Shown here: positions 1 through 31,112 of the stretch, piece after piece
Numbering within the stretch: position 1 is the first letter of the stretch
Layout: the number at the start of each line of letters is the position of its first letter
NCBI GenBank assembly: GCA_039566865.1
Contig: CM076952.1
Coordinates: 18,124,501 to 18,188,500 of the forward strand
Source of the DNA: Aurelia coerulea
Taxonomy: Eukaryota; Cnidaria; Scyphozoa; Semaeostomeae; Ulmaridae
DNA: 64,000 nt
Direction: 5' to 3'
Program-made: the position numbers and the translations under genes
Notes under the pieces: model-generated
Seen by the model: only the letters and a program-made list of their open reading frames with translations
Told to the model about the DNA's origin: nothing
Databases searched by the model: none

Positions 1-89
1 TGCCCTTATTTATCCTCAAAATTAAAGATCTGACTACCTAAATAACACAGGTGACTATTCTTCACCTGAAGTTATTGGTGTCTTTCTAG

Positions 90-19594
<19,505 letters not shown>

Positions 19595-19627
19595 CTACCT
19601 TATTCACAGGTAAGATATATCTTTATA

Positions 19628-22086
19628 CGGAATGACTCAAAAAAAATTCCCCAGTTTGAAAAATCATTGTAGCAAAAGTAGTTAAGCCATAATCATAGAG
19701 ATTGATTTTTCTAATAGCTTCAAGATTGAAGTATTTTCTTTTTCTTTTTGGTAACTTTCAAAGTAGTAGTTCCCTTGGTAAATTCGAAAGATTTGAAAGA
19801 TCAGTCTGGCAGAAAAGCTGGAAAATGGCCTAAAACGCACGATCAAATCAACCAGGTCTTTTGGAATCCATTCGAAATCCTATTGTGATCACAGGTGATG
19901 GGGAATAATGAATATTATTGTATGGAATGAAAATGATGCAATAAAAAGTACCTTTAGTGCTTCATTTTTCTTGTTATTTCTCTTGCAATCCACTGTTAGG
20001 CCCATCTCGAAATAAACCGCCACCTCAATAACTACTAGGTTAACAGTTAGGGACCTAGTTTATTGGCGGTTTGTTTATTTTGAGATGGGCCTAACAGTGG
20101 AGTGGACACACAGACGGATTGCAAGCCAAATAACAAGAAAAATGAAGCACTAAAGGTATATTTTATTGCATCATTTTCATTGCATACAATAATATTCACT
20201 ATTCCCCGTCACCTGTGTTGTGATAAACTGAAACTGAGCTAGAAACTGACATTAACGTAACATCTCATTTGTCGCTCTGACAAAGGAGTACTGGAAATGC
20301 TAAACTGACAGGTTGCGTTTCCTTTATTTCCAGATGCCTTTGACAATGCGCTCTAGGACATTTTCGAATTTACCACGGGACTCCTACTTCGAAAATTACC
20401 AAAAAATTACAGAAAATATTTCAATCCCTTTGCTATTAGAAAAATAAATTGCTGTGATTATAGCGCAACTACTTTTGCTGCAATGATTTTTGGAACAGGG
20501 GGACAAGTTTGAGCGACAAGATAGACCGATAGAAATTTGACTATTTATGATAATTGTGGGGCTAAATTGCTAGCCAATTTTATCAAGGATTATAGGCCTT
20601 TTTGGTGGATTTTGAGATGCAGCGTTTTTATAAAACCGCTTGTGGTATGAACAAAAAGATCGATTTTTAACAATTAAATTTCCTTATCTATGTCGACATG
20701 TTAGCTGGACAACTGTTATCAGTTTAACAAGGACAGATTTGGTAAGACAATAGCACGAGTTGGTTTTAATTACACCGCAATTCAAAGCGATTAGCGATCG
20801 CAGACAAAAGGAAATTCTCTCAACCAGAAATTCAAAACAAACAAAGCCGCAAATGTTTCTCTGAAACCCAGGAAGCTAGCTCGCTTGTTGTGCATTCCAG
20901 AAATTGTTTTTAAGCGCAAACATGAGCATAGATCGAAAGAAGAAGGATATATCTAAACATCTACCTCGGGCATTTTATTTCTTAGGTTCAGAAGCTGAAC
21001 AGAAAATGTTTTAATTACACCCAAAAAATAAGAGAATTGAATCGCCTCCCAATCAGCTTTTGAATAAAATAAATTGAATGTCCGTGGCAGATGTTTAGAT
21101 ATATCCTTCTTCTTTCGATCTATGCTCATGTTTGCTCTTAAAAACAATTTCTGGAATGCACAACAAGCGAGCTAGCTACCTGAGTTTCAGAGAAACATTT
21201 GCGGCTTTGTTTATTTTGAATTTCTGGTTGAGAGAATTTCCTTTGTCTGCGATCGCTAATCGCTTTCAATTGCGGTGTCAATCAGAGCCAACTCATGCTA
21301 TTGCCTTACCAAATTTGTCCTTGTTTATCAGTTTAGGAATCTGAAAAATGATTTGAGAACGTTCAAACATCTACCGGTATATATTTTTTTGGATTACCTG
21401 GTATGGTTGCAAACATCCTCGTAATTTCGGAATTGGATGAAGCCAACCACACTCGTTTGGTCATAAAGCTCCGCTTTGTTTAACATATTACAGCAGTGTT
21501 TGCGCTTGATTTCTAAATAAGGCTTGTTCAATAGCTAAGATACTGAAGTATTTAAATTTATGTTAATTTATCCATGTGATTCACACTTCAACGTAAAGCC
21601 AGTAAAGCGGAAATAAATCGTCGTGAAATAAATGTGTCCGTGCAGCAAAGGTCTAACTTGTTTCATTAAAATCGGTCACTTGGTGCATTAGTTAAAACGT
21701 ATTTTCTTTGTAAGGCCTTGTATGGGAGTCTTGCAAACTGATGGAATCTTTAGCCAGCAAGGCCATTCAGCATTTTAGCCTTGCCAAAGTTGCAGATACA
21801 TGTGGTATTATCAGAGGAGAATGAAATAGTTAGGAAATAGTGTTTTCTCTCCGTATAATACCACATGTATCTGTAACTTTGGTAAGGCTAAAATGCTGAA
21901 GGGCCTTGGCTATATGTATTGCCTTACAAAGAAACTAATGCACCAAGTGACCGATTTTAATGAGGTTAGGCTTATAATCTAAGTTAGACCTTTTGCTGCA
22001 TGGACAAATTTATTTCACGACGATCGGGTGGCTACAAGCAACGTCACAGTCCGCCAAACACCCCACGTTTTTTTTGACTCACCCGG
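19628..22086. mobile_element. Composite of three consecutive foldbacks downstream of GOT1
   Basis: It begins 33 bp after the GOT1 stop. Palindromes: about 19640-20500 (centre ~20045, GGCCCATCTCGAAATAAACC and inverse), about 20700-21335 (centre ~21030, AGATCGAAAGAAGAAGGATA and inverse) and about 21600-22020 (centre ~21825, AATACCACATGTATCTG). The outer ends CGGAATGACTCAAAAAAA (after TA) and the inverse of CCGGGTGAGTCAAAAAAA (before TA, 22087-22088) may make it one mariner-like unit. AATAAA near 19939 is the first polyadenylation-like signal after GOT1. Confidence 0.5.
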
Positions 22087-22103
22087 TATATGTATTGAAG
22101 AAA

Positions 22104-22830
22104 CTACAATCTTGGAAATAATACATTGAGAAAAACTGCCCCCCCCCCCTCCCCGCGTTCAATGTTGGTTACTACAGGGTGTCCCAAAAAAGTGTGCCCT
22201 GTTTGCCTGAAGATTGCGAAAAAACGGCAAAAGATTCTTGCCAAACTTTTGCATGATGTTGCTCTTCAGATATTCAATTAAAGTTTGCAACCATTCCCGT
22301 AAAAGTCCGTTGAAAAATGATGGAGCTATGACCTTCAGAAGACCAAATTTGCCTGATGACTGAAACCAGTGGTCGGCCATTTTGTCTTGCTATTTTGTAG
22401 TGATAAGTATCTTCACGTGAGGTAAAAATAGTTTTTGTGAGGTAAGAAATAATGGAACTCTCCGGGGATTATTGGCATTTTCACGAGAGCTATGACATTG
22501 GAGGCTGTTCTTTCATTTTCAATCCATGCAGCCATTTATCACTGCAAAATAGTAAGACAAAATGGCCGACCGCTGGTTTTAGTCATCAGGAAAATTTGGT
22601 CTTCTGAAGGTCATAGCTCCATCATTTTTCAACGGATTTTTACGGGACTTTAATTGAATATCTGAAGTGCAACATCATTCAAAAATTTGGCGAGAATCCT
22701 TTGCCGTTTTGTCGCAATCTTCAGGCAAACGGGGCACAATTTTTTTGGGACACCCTGTATATGCTACAGTTTGCTGCTTTGCTCCAAGAATAAACCAACA
22801 TTGAATGGGGGGAGGGGGCGATAGTGGGGC
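22104..22830. mobile_element. C-run/G-run inverted element interrupted by 22175-22757
   Basis: Left part: CTACAATCTTGG, then a C-run, then GTTCAATGTTGGTT. Right part: AACCAACATTGAATGGGG. They mirror each other across the inserted MITE. The MITE at 41469-41687 has the same CTACAATCT terminus and CCTCCCCCC..TTCAATGTTG interior, so this is probably a copy of it split by insertion. Confidence 0.5.
22175..22757. mobile_element. Mariner-like MITE 'GCCTGAAGATTGCG' family, copy 1
   Basis: Left CAGGGTGTCCCAAAAAAGTG then GTTTGCCTGAAGATTGCG, mirrored at the right; TA at 22173-22174 and 22758-22759. The palindrome is long (GGTCGGCCATTTTGTCTT and inverse). The second copy, 51417-51966, lacks its right end. 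Confidence 0.8.
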
Positions 22831-23169
22831 ATGACTATCACAAATCATTTGCATTCCGTGAACACCGTTTTTTCTCATTAATTTTGTCCAGGATCGTAGG
22901 CATAATGTAGCGTGCAGTTTTTTGTAGCTTGACGTTCAACATTTTGGATGGTAAGATGCTTGGGAAAATGAAACATTCGGACAGTTTGTTTGTTTGTCCC
23001 AAAATATTTCCATCAATGTTTTTTTGGCAGATGTTAATGTTTGACACAAAAGCTAATCTCCTTAAAACACTATCGTCGTTTTCTTTTGCAGGAATCCGTC
23101 AAAAGACGTGAAGTTTGAAAGAAACTACGTTTTAGTCTCTTAGTTTGTGTGGTATTTCAATTTAGCATC

Positions 23170-23901
23170 AATAGACCTTTTGGCTATTCTAAAGAAGAAT
23201 ATGAATCAAACGATATTTTTATATATTTTGAAGAATTTTCGAATGTGCACAATAGTGATAGAAGTTCGAACGCCACTCAATCGAACATTTTGCATAAAAA
23301 TACCGGGTGTCCCAAAAAAAGTACTCCTGTTTAAAAAACCACCAAAAATTGATTATCAAACCTTTGATGAAATTTCTTTTTGAATTGCTTTATCAAAGAC
23401 CTAACAATATTCACAGATGATAAAATGATTGCTTTGATACAGCAAGGTAGGAAATTTACGCGTTGAAAAACCTTATTTTGAGCTTTAGTTTTTAAGCAAA
23501 ATACTCAATCTTGCCTAAGAGTCAAAATTTTCAGATTTTTTATCATCAATAAAGTCTCCAATGATAGTGCGCATTTATTTCTGTCATTTGTGACCATACT
23601 AGAAGTTTTACATGCACACAAAAATTGATTTGGCAATCGTCATTGCTTTTCGGCAGTATGATTCAAAACCAGGTAGCCCTAAACAGAGCTAAATTTGCTC
23701 ATTTTTAAACCATTTACAAAATCAGCTATGCCATGGATAATAATTTGGTCTTTGATCTACTGAACAAAAAAAGAAAATTGAAGATCGGCCGTGTAATCAA
23801 ATTTTGGTGATTTTTCAAACTGGAGTACTTTTTTTGGGACACCCAGTATATAAGAATATCGCTCGATCCAGATTCTTTTGTAGAACAGCTAAATGGTTAA
23901 T
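23170..23901. mobile_element. GACCTTTTAGCTATTCT foldback, interrupted copy
   Basis: Left arm AGACCTTTTGGCTATTCT to about 23302 and right arm from about 23847 match the intact element at 31113-31351. A 'GTACTCC' MITE (23303-23846) sits in the right arm. Confidence 0.6.
23303..23846. mobile_element. Mariner-like MITE 'GTACTCC' family, copy B
   Basis: Ends CCGGGTGTCCCAAAAAAAGT and the inverse of CTGGGTGTCCCAAAAAAAGT, TA on both sides (23301-23302, 23847-23848). The body is near-identical to copies A, C and D. Confidence 0.85.
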
Positions 23902-23906
23902 TCGAT

Positions 23907-24900
23907 TGTCCGAATCACATTTGAGCTGGGTGATCGGCTTTTAAAATCATGTTATTGAAAATTATTTTCTTATTGTCTCATATGGGTAAAGAAATGTATC
24001 CATGACATAATTATGTTAGACCCACTATTTGAATGTTTTGACACACTCATATACACGCTTCCCGCAAAATGCATACAGGTATGTTACGAATGATAAAATA
24101 AGTTCTCACAAAGATATATTTTCGTCGATGTAAATTTCCTATCACTTTCCTGCATCTGAAATAGGCCATACTTACGAAAACGTCAATTAAGTGATGAATA
24201 ATGCAATTTATATTCCTAACTTAGATATCATCGGAATAAAGATAGATAGTGCTTTCAGATGGAGTATGTCAAATCTTGAATAAAGGTGGGTTGCGTTTCT
24301 TGTGAAACAATCTGTTCGTAATATTCGCTGTTTTCGAGTGTATTAGAAAGTATCAGTTCTAACTATTATTTAATGATCAGATTATCGAGTTCGATAGCTT
24401 ATACTTCGTACAATCGTTTAGAATATTATGAAAATTTGTGGAAAAAGAAATGAAAAAAATGATTATGAAATCGAAACCTATATTTTATCTGTAATCCAAA
24501 TGAATCGAATTTTCGAATAATCTTTTGTTTTTGTGTACTGACTCGTTTTCAAAGAGGCTCTAGACCCCCTCTGGACACGAGGGACAGAGTCTAGAAAAAG
24601 GGCAAGCCTTCCTCCAGGTGCCAATTTCGTTGGTTCAACCTTATTTTATCAAACCAAATCAACTATATATTCGAACTCAGACTTGCCTTGTTTATAACCC
24701 TATAAGTTGCTGTTGAAAAAAACTCGCACTTTTCCAAGGTTTCTTGTAAAGATTAACCTTGCTTCAGGTGGAGCCCTGTGGAGCCATGACTTTTGCTGGA
24801 CTCTGGTGAGGGAGTACTCTGTGGTTTGCTGACTTTCTGCCAAAAATGGAAACCGCTGAATGGTTTGACGATATATCCAGATAACTTGATTCTTTTCAGC
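23907..24900. other. Intergenic, no gene seen
   Basis: AT-rich sequence. Around 24770-24800 is a short motif (GTGGAGCC..GCTGGACTCTGG) with relatives near 30676 and 30885, probably a dispersed repeat. No supportable reading frame. Confidence 0.6.
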
Positions 24901-24904
24901 CGAT

Positions 24905-25700
24905 GCAAGTATTTTTTTTATAAGAAACCGCTTATAAGGAAGGGACCAGTCATTTATAACTCTGGGTACCGGGGCGGGCTGGAATTTATAAACTGGTGAC
25001 AAGTTTTCACACCCGTTCCAATTTTCTCTAAAAAAATTTGATACCCCATTGAAAAATTAGAAAAAATTTCATACCCCAGTAGCCATCTACAGTATAAAGT
25101 TGTGATGTAAGTTTACTGTAATTCACTTTGCTTAGGTGCTTTCAATGAGGTTTCTGTTGATTCACTTTACCTTTATTTTGCATTGCTGCTGTAGTTTCCT
25201 TTACCTGAAAAATTTCATATCCCCTCGAAAATTCCCACAAATATTTCATACCCCCTCATTTTCCTTTGAAAAGTTTTGATACCCCCACCAATTCTAACCC
25301 ACCCCGGTACCCAGAGTTCTAAATGACTGGCCGCTAAGAAACAGTAGGCTCAATATTTCGAAAGTTAAGAAACAACCCTACCTGGAATTAAAAAGCTAAG
25401 AAACTTTTGTAATTTACAGTTTTAACTTTCCTGTCGCACTCAAAATGTTTTGACGCTGTATAGTTATAGCAACTGTTTGAATATTATTTTTGAATGCGAA
25501 TCATGATATTTACTTGTTTTGAGAGCTTACTTTAGCTTACTCATTTGAGAGCCCTTTGGACAAAATAGAATTAACTCTACACTTCCAACATTGAGAATAT
25601 AAGAAACATGTAAGAAACTTTTGGTAGCAAAATGGCCCACAAAAATTTAAGAAACTGCCTACCAGCCCGGACCTTAGTCTCTCATTAAAAAAAATACGTG
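24905..25700. mobile_element. TATAAGAAAC-type MITE, copy 2, split by an insertion
   Basis: The left fragment ends near 24938 and the body resumes at about 25332 (AAGAAACAGTAGGCTCAAT), following copy 1 closely to the terminus at 25700 before TA. The intervening 24940-25331 is a separate element. Confidence 0.65.
24940..25331. mobile_element. Inverted-repeat element carrying degenerate 'ATACCCC' repeats
   Basis: Ends CCAGTCATTTATAACTCTGG then GTACCGGGGCGGG, mirrored at 25295-25331. The inside repeats AAATTTCATACCCC/TTTGATACCCC, resembling the interior of the G-run cassettes. It sits inside the MITE of 24905-25700. Confidence 0.55.
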
Positions 25701-25733
25701 TATTCGGTTGTTTTATGCTGAACAACCGAATTC

Positions 25734-25860
25734 GAGGGGTGCATCACTCTTCCGAAGAGGCGTACGAGTTTTTTTAAATCAATATGATTTTTACTGATTT
25801 TTCTTGAAAACAAAGGATTTTTGCCAAAGGTGTACGAGATTTTTACAGAGTGATACGCCC
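25734..25860. mobile_element. GAGGGG..ATCACT MITE, copy 1 (right end clipped)
   Basis: GAGGGGTGCATCACTCT at the left, AGAGTGATACGCCC at the right, GCGTACGAG and GTGTACGAG just inside. Same family as 26122-26263 (inverted) and 59360-59614. Confidence 0.6.
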
Positions 25861-26121
25861 ATCGCAGTAATTGACTTCCGAAATTGCAGCATCCGAGTAC
25901 TTGAATTGCAGATAAGATTTACTTTCGGTAACAGAATTCGGCCTAATTTGAGACAGACAGTTCGTTATACCAGGACATTCGTTATATCGGGGGTTCGCTA
26001 GTTTAGGATTCAACTTTAAACAATGCTCAGTAGATGCTACCGCCACATCCGCTCCACCACACGATTTCACCAGGCATTGCTCGTAAAATTCACAGGTAAA
26101 ACAGCGATGCACTCCTCTCCC

Positions 26122-26263
26122 GAGGGGCGTATCACTCTCTAAAAATCTCGTACACTTTTGGCAAAAATCCTTTTGTTTTCAAGAAAAATCCGTAAAAAAT
26201 CCCTGAAAATCCTACTGTTTTAAAAAATCTCGTACGCTTTTTCGGAAGAGTGATATACCCCTC
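26122..26263. mobile_element. GAGGGG..ATCACT MITE, copy 2
   Basis: GAGGGGCGTATCACTCTCT and the inverse of GAGGGGTATATCACTCTTC at the ends. The flanks repeat CTCCTCTC (112-119 and 265-272 of this block), compatible with a 9-bp TSD. It is inverted relative to 25734-25860; the two together form a spaced inverted repeat. Confidence 0.6.
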
Positions 26264-27262
26264 GCTCCTCTCATCGTGACCGCACAGTACGTTGGCTTAA
26301 AATCGGTTAAGGATTGCACCAATTGCACTGGTAGTGTTGCAAAGGGCTAGCAATCAATGAGGATTTCACTGAACAATGATATGACTTTTCAGTGCAATCA
26401 TCGCAGGTTCCAAGACTTTACCAATAATCGTACGATTGCATTTAAATGTGATAGGTACGAATTGCACCGCTATTTTACCTTGTGCTTGCAACACGTAGAC
26501 TATGAATAGCAAGTCGCAAATTAGAGCGAAAAGTAGTCGCTAAATCATACCTTGAAAATCTTTCAGCGCCACCATACAAATTTGATCCTTCACAAGCCCA
26601 AATTGATTTGCAAAAGTACCTCTATTTACCTCCATGCTGCTGTGGAAATGTTTAAAAGAATAACCAAAGTTTAATGGATGATAGATTCGAGTCTTTCAAG
26701 CCTTTGCATTAAGTTCAAAAACTCCGTCTTCTCGGTGACAAAGTTCAATCATGCCTTTCGATCTCCAGAACTTCAAAACAGAGCCTCTCGACCCGAAGTA
26801 ACTGGAATACCTTCAAAACGTCTTGCTGCAGTCAGTTGTAAACTAGCTTCTGGCCGGCCTACAGAGTTGTGCAATGAAAAGTCTTCCCGAGTGAGTCTCG
26901 AGTCTTCGGTCGCATTTTTGCTCCACGCACACTGCGAAGCGGATTTACGTTGTCCTTTGAAGCAGCATAGCACGGGTGAATTTGGTAAAACAAAGGATAC
27001 CGGTCCAGTAAAGACAAACAAGGGATTTGGCAGCTTTAAGAATGGATTTCTCACCTTCGCCAGTGCATTCAGAGAAGAGGTGTGAAATCTATTCATCAAA
27101 AAGGTAAATCGCTTTGTCTTTTCGAACACATGAATCTTTTGTTCACATGTTCATCATAGCAATTTTATCAGAAAAAAGATTCGAATCGAGATTCTTTTAT
27201 TTCAAGAAGAAAAAAAATGGGAACAAGTTTCAGAACAGTTTTACGCCTCAAGAGTATGTGCC
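26264..27262. other. Intergenic, no supportable gene
   Basis: A 135-residue plus frame (26678-27085) overlaps a 118-residue minus frame. Neither shows a domain, a convincing start context or splice sites, and composition is only slightly richer in GC. I see no element borders. Confidence 0.5.
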
Positions 27263-27556
27263 CTGCAAATCTGAGTGACTAACAGCAACAACCTTCAAGA
27301 ATAGATTTCACACGTTCCGGCCAGCCAATCATGTTTTTGCTTTCTCTCTTTGTTTTGATTTGATCAAGTACACCCAGGGGTGCGAGATTCATTCTCGAGG
27401 GAGCCAAATCAAACCAGCTTTTCTAAATTTGTTAATCTTTTTTCCCTCAGAAATGCCCCTTGATACCTTTTCAACGCTTAATGTTTATAAATCACTCGTC
27501 ACATGTGAAATCTATTCTTGAAGATAATTGCTGTTAGTCACTCAGATTTGCAATTA
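27263..27556. mobile_element. Inverted-repeat element, ~53-bp arms
   Basis: TGCAAATCTGAGTGACTAAC through AAGAATAGATTTCACACG is mirrored at 27504-27556. No gene inside and no TSD found. GTGTGAAATCTATTC also appears alone near 27078. Confidence 0.55.
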
Positions 27557-27806
27557 CCTTTAACGCCCATAACCACAATCTGTATCCCTCGTTTACAAAA
27601 TTATTCTTGCTGTTGAAAAGCATGATACACCACAGTTGAAGTCTAATTTGAGCAAGAGTATATTCGGTTCTTTAGCAAAGAAGTCTATGTGGAGACGCTT
27701 TGGAAAGCTTCATATAAACTTCAGATCTATTCCTTATCAAAATGCAAAACAAAACCGAAAAAAAGAACCAAGAAGAACGATAGTGAGTAACTAAAGCCTG
27801 TTTCAC

Positions 27807-28783
27807 AGCATAGGAATCATTCGTCGTACATAGCCGATTGCTCGTGGCCCATGGTCGAAACCGCCAAAGCCTCATTTTCACGGACCAATTAGACGGCTAA
27901 AAAGCGAAGGAGACAAAAGAAACCCGTGAAGATTTTCGTAAATTTTACCTACCTTCATAAAACGCCACCAGGACAAAAAACTGCTTGAGATTTCCCGAAT
28001 TTTTTTAAAGCAATCTACTCTCCAGATGTTTGGGAGTAAAAGTTTGGATGCCGGTTAAAATATCTCCAGGATCGGTGGAGTTATGGCCACAAACAAACCG
28101 ACAAGGCACTGAACCTTGAACAATAGAGATTCTGGCCGGGAGACAATAGTAATAACAATAGTGATTGTTGTAAGAACGACCCGAAAACGCCACAATCTGT
28201 GTTTTCAATTGTTCTTGCTATTGTTTTTCGCTAAATTTTCTTTTATTGAAGATTCAATGCCCCTACGGTTTCTATGTGAATTGAAAAAGTCTACAAAGGC
28301 TTGTTCGCGCATTCCAAGTCATGTTGCAATACTCTAGGGAAGTTTCTGTATTGTACTACTTTTTACATTCATGGCAAAAGTTTGCTCGTTGCGAAATAAC
28401 TTATAAAATTCAAAAGAGGTTTTATCAAGAGGCTTTATCACCTGACTTGAAGTGGCGTAAACAGGTCTCGACAAGCCTTCGCCGATTTTGTCTATTGGAG
28501 AGGCAATAACTCCGCCAATCATGAAGATATTTTTACCGGCATCCAAACTTTTACTCCCAAACATCTGGAGAGTAGATTGCTTTAAAAAAATTCGGGAAAT
28601 CTCAAGCAGTTTTTTGTCCTGGTTGCGTTTTATGAAGGTAGGTAAAATTTAGAAAAATCCTCGCGGGTTTCTTTTGTCTCCTTCACTTTTTACCCGTCTG
28701 ATTGGTCCGTGAAAATGAGGCTTTGGCGGTTTCGACCATGGGCCACGAGCAATCGGCTATGTACGACGAATGATTCCTATGCT
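27807..28783. mobile_element. Foldback element, 9-bp TSD CTGTTTCAC, Mutator-like
   Basis: Inverted arms of about 285 bp (27807-~28090 and ~28500-28783) begin AGCATAGGAATCATTCGTCG. The perfect 9-bp repeat CTGTTTCAC flanks both ends (27798-27806, 28784-28792). The AGCATAGG start is shared with the element at 315-839. No transposase. Confidence 0.8.
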
Positions 28784-28879
28784 CTGTTTCACAGATGTCG
28801 GGCGAAATGCCCGCGAATAAAAACAAAAAGTAACGTTTAGCACGGTTTAGCACGGGGGTAGTTATGCATTATCCACTGG

Positions 28880-29075
28880 TAACAGCTTATAAGGAAACAG
28901 CTTATAAGGAACGATAGGGACAATTTTTCGAAATTTAGGAATTCGTGCTCCCTGAATTGAAACAGCAAAGACATGTTTGTTAATTTGCAGTTTTAATTTG
29001 CCCAGACCACTCTTCTGAAATGTTTTAACACTGTACAGTAATAGAAAATATTTTCAAAGTGTGAATTATGTTATT
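28880..29075. mobile_element. TATAAGAAAC-type MITE fragment
   Basis: CTTATAAGGAACGATAGGGA, CAATTTTTCGAAA and ACACTGTACAGTAATAG follow the left half of copy 1 (936-1322) with many changes. The right half is missing. Confidence 0.5.
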
Positions 29076-29284
29076 ACTTGACTGTACTGTCTTTAAAAAA
29101 TACGACTTTGTACGTAGACTAAGAACAGTTGCAACATTTCGAGTGTGGCTCTTCATCAAGCATAAACGGGCAAATTGTTCCCTGAACAATAGGAGTAATA
29201 GGCTTGCATCAGTTTTGCATCAGAAAACAATGAAATAGGGATCTTCATGGGGGGCCAAGGGGCAGCCCCAGGACAATAGCTGAC

Positions 29285-29606
29285 CCCGGGGGGGGGGTAC
29301 TTAGTATACTTGTCCGACGGGGATGTGCCGTTTTTAAGGGTATCGTTTTCACCAAATTTTTCTAGCACAGGGTATCAAAATGAGGCAATTTTTCTAGAGC
29401 AGTTTGTCAAAACATGTCAAAGGGGAATATTCTGCTAGATCGGGTCGCTTTTCGGTCAAATTTCCTGTTTTATAGTATACCTTTCACCAATTTTTTCTAG
29501 AACAGGTTATCATTTTGAGCGAAAATTCTGGAGCAGGGGAAAAAATTTTTTTTTCGTGGGCACACCCCCGTACAAATTTAAGTCAAGTACCCCCTCCCCC
29601 CCCGGG
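29285..29606 (+). mobile_element. G-run minisatellite cassette, intact copy (iii), 8-bp TSD TAGCTGAC
   Basis: Starts CCCGGGGGGGGGGTACTTAG, then GACGGGGATGTGCCG, then four or five degenerate units around TTTTTCTAGA.CAGG and GGTATCA. It ends with the mirrored GTGGGCACACCCCCGTAC and AAGTCAAGTACCCCC plus a C-run ending CCCGGG. TAGCTGAC lies directly outside both ends (29277-29284, 29607-29614). An 8-bp TSD is the hAT signature; the 5' TIR sequence is unlike the classical CAGNG start. Confidence 0.7.
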
Positions 29607-29854
29607 TAGCTGACATGGGCGGTAACGCGAAGTCAAACAGAAATACGTATACAGAATACAGACTTTCTTCCCCACACATGTTTCTTTGAAAAGCACCTAG
29701 AAATTGCTTCTATGCACATCACCTTAAATACACATTTTTGTGTCAAAACTGAATAAGTCACAATGAAACCAAATTTCTATAAGTTACAATGTAATAATGC
29801 ATATTAGGACATTCTAAAAAATAAATAAAGATATCGACAGTACCACTCGACCTA

Positions 29855-30390
29855 CCAGGTGTCCCAAAAAAGTACTCCTGTTTAAAAAATCACCAAAAAT
29901 TGATCATCAAACCTTTCATAAAATTTTCTTTTTGAATAGCTTTGTCAAAGACCCAAAAATATTCACAGATGATAAGATGTCTGCTTTTGGCGTAGCAAGG
30001 TAGAGAAATTATACCTTGAAAAACCTTATTTTGAGCTATAGTCTTTAAGCAAAATACTCAACCTTGCCTAAGAGTCACATTTTTCAGATTTTTTGTCATC
30101 ATTGAAGTCTCCAATGAAAGTGTGCATTTATTTCTGTCATTTACGATTAAACTAAAAGTTGTACAGAAATTTATCTGGCAATCATCAGTGCTTTTTTGCA
30201 GTATGATTCAAAACCAGGTAGCCCTAAAAAGAGCTAAATTGGCTATCTTCTCAAACTAATTACAAAATCAGCTATGTCTTGGAAAACAATTTGGTCCTTG
30301 ATCTACTTGACAAAAAAGAAAATTGAAGATCGGCCATGTAATCACATTTTGGTGAATTTTGACACGGGAGTACATTTTTTGGGACACCCG
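29855..30390. mobile_element. Mariner-like MITE 'GTACTCC' family, copy C
   Basis: CCAGGTGTCCCAAAAAAGTA at the left after TA; right end GTACATTTTTTGGGACACCCG, followed by TTA. The body matches copies A, B and D. Confidence 0.8.
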
Positions 30391-30391
30391 T

Positions 30392-31112
30392 TACCTCCTT
30401 AGAAAAATAGGTGAGTTCCATAATTCCCAAAATCTAGGACTGAACTTCCAAAACCCGGTTGTTTGGCTAGTCAGATGATTTCTTTAATTCAGTGTCAAAT
30501 TTTAGTCATTCTTGACAAGATATGGATGAGTCGAGAAATGTATTTCTTGTTTGAAAATCATAATATAAAACCATTAGGCCAATTTCAAAACTTGCAGTTC
30601 CATGCGATATAATTCACAATGCAATATTTTGCAAATTTAAAAATTCTGCTCTCTCTGGGTTGTTCTAAAAATAAAGAATTTTCCCAGAGTCCAGCAAAGA
30701 TCAAAGTCAAAACGTCCTCCGGATACCAGTAGCATTAGTTAAGTCTTCCTCGTCGTATTAAGGCAAAAACGACCAGAATTTTGGAACGGTTTAAGTTGAC
30801 CCTAAAATTCATTGTTGTTGTTCCAAATAGTCCAAAATGTTATTAGGTTTGTCATAAAGCTACGAAACTTTCCTTCTCTGGCTCACAGCCGTGGAGCCCT
30901 GATTTTTTTTGGACTCTGAATTAATTTGGTTTTCGACACAAAAGCACAAAAAGGAATTTTTATGCTCGGCAATATAATCGAATTTTGATGATTTTTCAAA
31001 AAGTGCACTTTATTGGTCATGGTAGCGTCATCGACAAAATCAGCTACAGTTTGTTTGTTTACACCGACTTCAAATCAAGTGATCAATCTCTTGATAAAGC
31101 ATCTTTTGAAGA
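30392..31112. other. Intergenic, nothing recognised
   Basis: AT-rich. It contains two short pieces of the GGAGCC..GGACTCTG dispersed motif (near 30676 and 30885). No reading frame of note. Confidence 0.5.

Noticed and set aside
22356..22375. CTGATGACTGAAACC as a hammerhead core (also near 51594)
   Set aside because: Both core halves are adjacent without a stem II, and the motif lies inside a mariner-like palindrome, so it is most likely coincidence.
26678..27129. Overlapping 135- and 118-residue frames on opposite strands
   Set aside because: No domain, no splice signals or start context supporting either; probably chance in slightly GC-richer DNA.
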